Source: Gammaproteobacteria bacterium (GTDB lineage: Bacteria > Pseudomonadota > Gammaproteobacteria > Steroidobacterales > Steroidobacteraceae). Taken from it: a stretch of 5,981 bases of DNA. How positions within the stretch are numbered: the first letter of the stretch is position 1; each line of letters opens with the position of its first letter. The stretch spans positions 1-5,981 of the forward strand of contig JAQGOD010000381.1 in the NCBI GenBank assembly GCA_028293775.1, written 5' to 3'. This document shows positions 5,507-5,981 of this stretch, in pieces. The notes below the pieces were generated by a model. The model searched no databases, was not told the DNA's origin, and saw only the letters and a program-made list of their open reading frames with translations. Position numbers and translations under genes: made by a program.

Positions 5507-5866
5507 CTACTTAACGCAATTGCGCTTGTCTGACTGTTCCGCCAACTCAAGCAGACGCCGCTGCAAATAGCGGCCTTCCTCCGGCGAATCGGTTTTGTGG
5601 GACGCGCCTTCAATCTCACGTTGTTCAGTCTTGATTGCGACACACGCGGAGTTACCGCTGTCCGCTGAATCCGCCGGTGCCTCTACGGGATGATCCACAG
5701 CCGAGGGCGGGAGAAGTTTATTCTGGTCGTGCACGCTGAGAAAGGATTCCGACGCCGGATGCTGATAGCCGCTGATCACCTTGTAAGCGAGACCAGCGAG
5801 GCCTGCCAACAACAGAGCCGCACCCAAAGTTGGCGGAAGCCAGTCACGCATTGAACCCGCTTTCAT
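5507..5866 (-). CDS. Hypothetical single-pass membrane protein
   Basis: I do not recognise this 119-residue protein. It has a short basic start, one hydrophobic helix at about 13-32 (TLGAALLLAGLAGLAYKVIS), a Pro/Ala/Asp/Ser-rich linker (about 52-72), and a charged C-terminal segment likely to be helical (EEGRYLQRRLLELAEQ, 96-111). Two cysteines, Cys75 and Cys117, flank the C-terminal region. If the tail is periplasmic they could form a disulfide; that is inference. The C-terminal pattern, one Cys before and one after a charged Arg/Leu/Glu helix, loosely resembles small uncharacterised proteobacterial envelope proteins. The start could be ATG 5866 or ATG 5851 (MRDWLPP); neither has a strong ribosome binding site. 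The absence of stops over 119 codons, the membrane helix and the same-strand position next to the SnoaL-like gene support it as a real gene. Confidence 0.7.
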   Translation of the reverse strand: MKAGSMRDWLPPTLGAALLLAGLAGLAYKVISGYQHPASESFLSVHDQNKLLPPSAVDHPVEAPADSADSGNSACVAIKTEQREIEGASHKTDSPEEGRYLQRRLLELAEQSDKRNCVK

Positions 5867-5981
5867 CGCATTGATTTCCAGCTAGCCTAATTGCCTGGAT
5901 GCCGCGCCGTTGGCCGTGACCCCTCGCTCACCTATCGCATACTACGCTTCAATACCTGCCGGGACGATACCGGATCATGAG
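5867..5981. other. Upstream region of the membrane-protein gene; no gene seen
   Basis: These 115 bases should contain the promoter of the - strand membrane-protein gene, but I find no -35/-10 pair worth marking. A short CCGG-GACGATA-CCGG inverted match lies near the right edge. An ATG at 5977 on the + strand has too little sequence after it to judge. Confidence 0.4.

Noticed and set aside
5977..5981. ATG at the right edge as a new + strand gene start
   Set aside because: Only five bases follow it and no good ribosome binding site precedes it, so nothing can be claimed.

Overview
The window looks like chromosomal DNA of a Gram-negative, moderately GC-rich proteobacterium. Gamma- or betaproteobacteria, for instance near the Xanthomonadales/Nevskiales, is my best guess. 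That rests only on protein style: a LytS/AlgZ-type kinase with a LytTR regulator, an exported binding protein fused to a permease, and VOC and SnoaL-like accessory enzymes. No rRNA or other firm taxonomic marker is present. I see no tRNA, CRISPR array, insertion sequence or phage gene.

Left part (1-1463, + strand): the 3' end of a LytS/YpdA-family sensor histidine kinase runs into its LytTR response regulator through a one-base stop/start overlap. The regulator reading frame is broken by two stop codons only one codon apart, exactly where the conserved receiver motif Y-L-L-K-P-F should be. The rest of the gene continues in the same frame through a well-preserved LytTR DNA-binding domain. The partner kinase has a proline in the otherwise recognisable H-box. 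The two-component pair therefore looks inactivated, or carries sequence errors.

Centre (1460-4558): an atypical short-chain dehydrogenase on the - strand is convergent with the regulator, and both stop codons sit inside the same CTAG tetranucleotide. Divergent from the dehydrogenase, across an 82-bp gap with possible overlapping promoters, is a two-gene osmoprotectant/betaine-type ABC importer. It has a CBS-less ATPase and, overlapping it by 4 bp, one polypeptide carrying signal peptide, substrate-binding domain and then permease. Only two genes thus encode a complete importer. The binding-protein-first order fits a five-helix, N-outside permease.

Right part (4580-5981): a small VOC-superfamily protein follows the importer on the + strand. 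Convergent to it on the - strand are a frameshifted SnoaL/NTF2-like gene and, upstream of that, a 119-residue single-pass membrane protein of unknown function. The last 115 bases hold no gene I can support.

The most notable pattern is that the importer, dehydrogenase and VOC genes are intact, whereas the regulator and the SnoaL-like gene carry clean, recent-looking lesions. Either this genome is losing accessory functions or the assembly contains local errors. The sequence alone cannot separate these.
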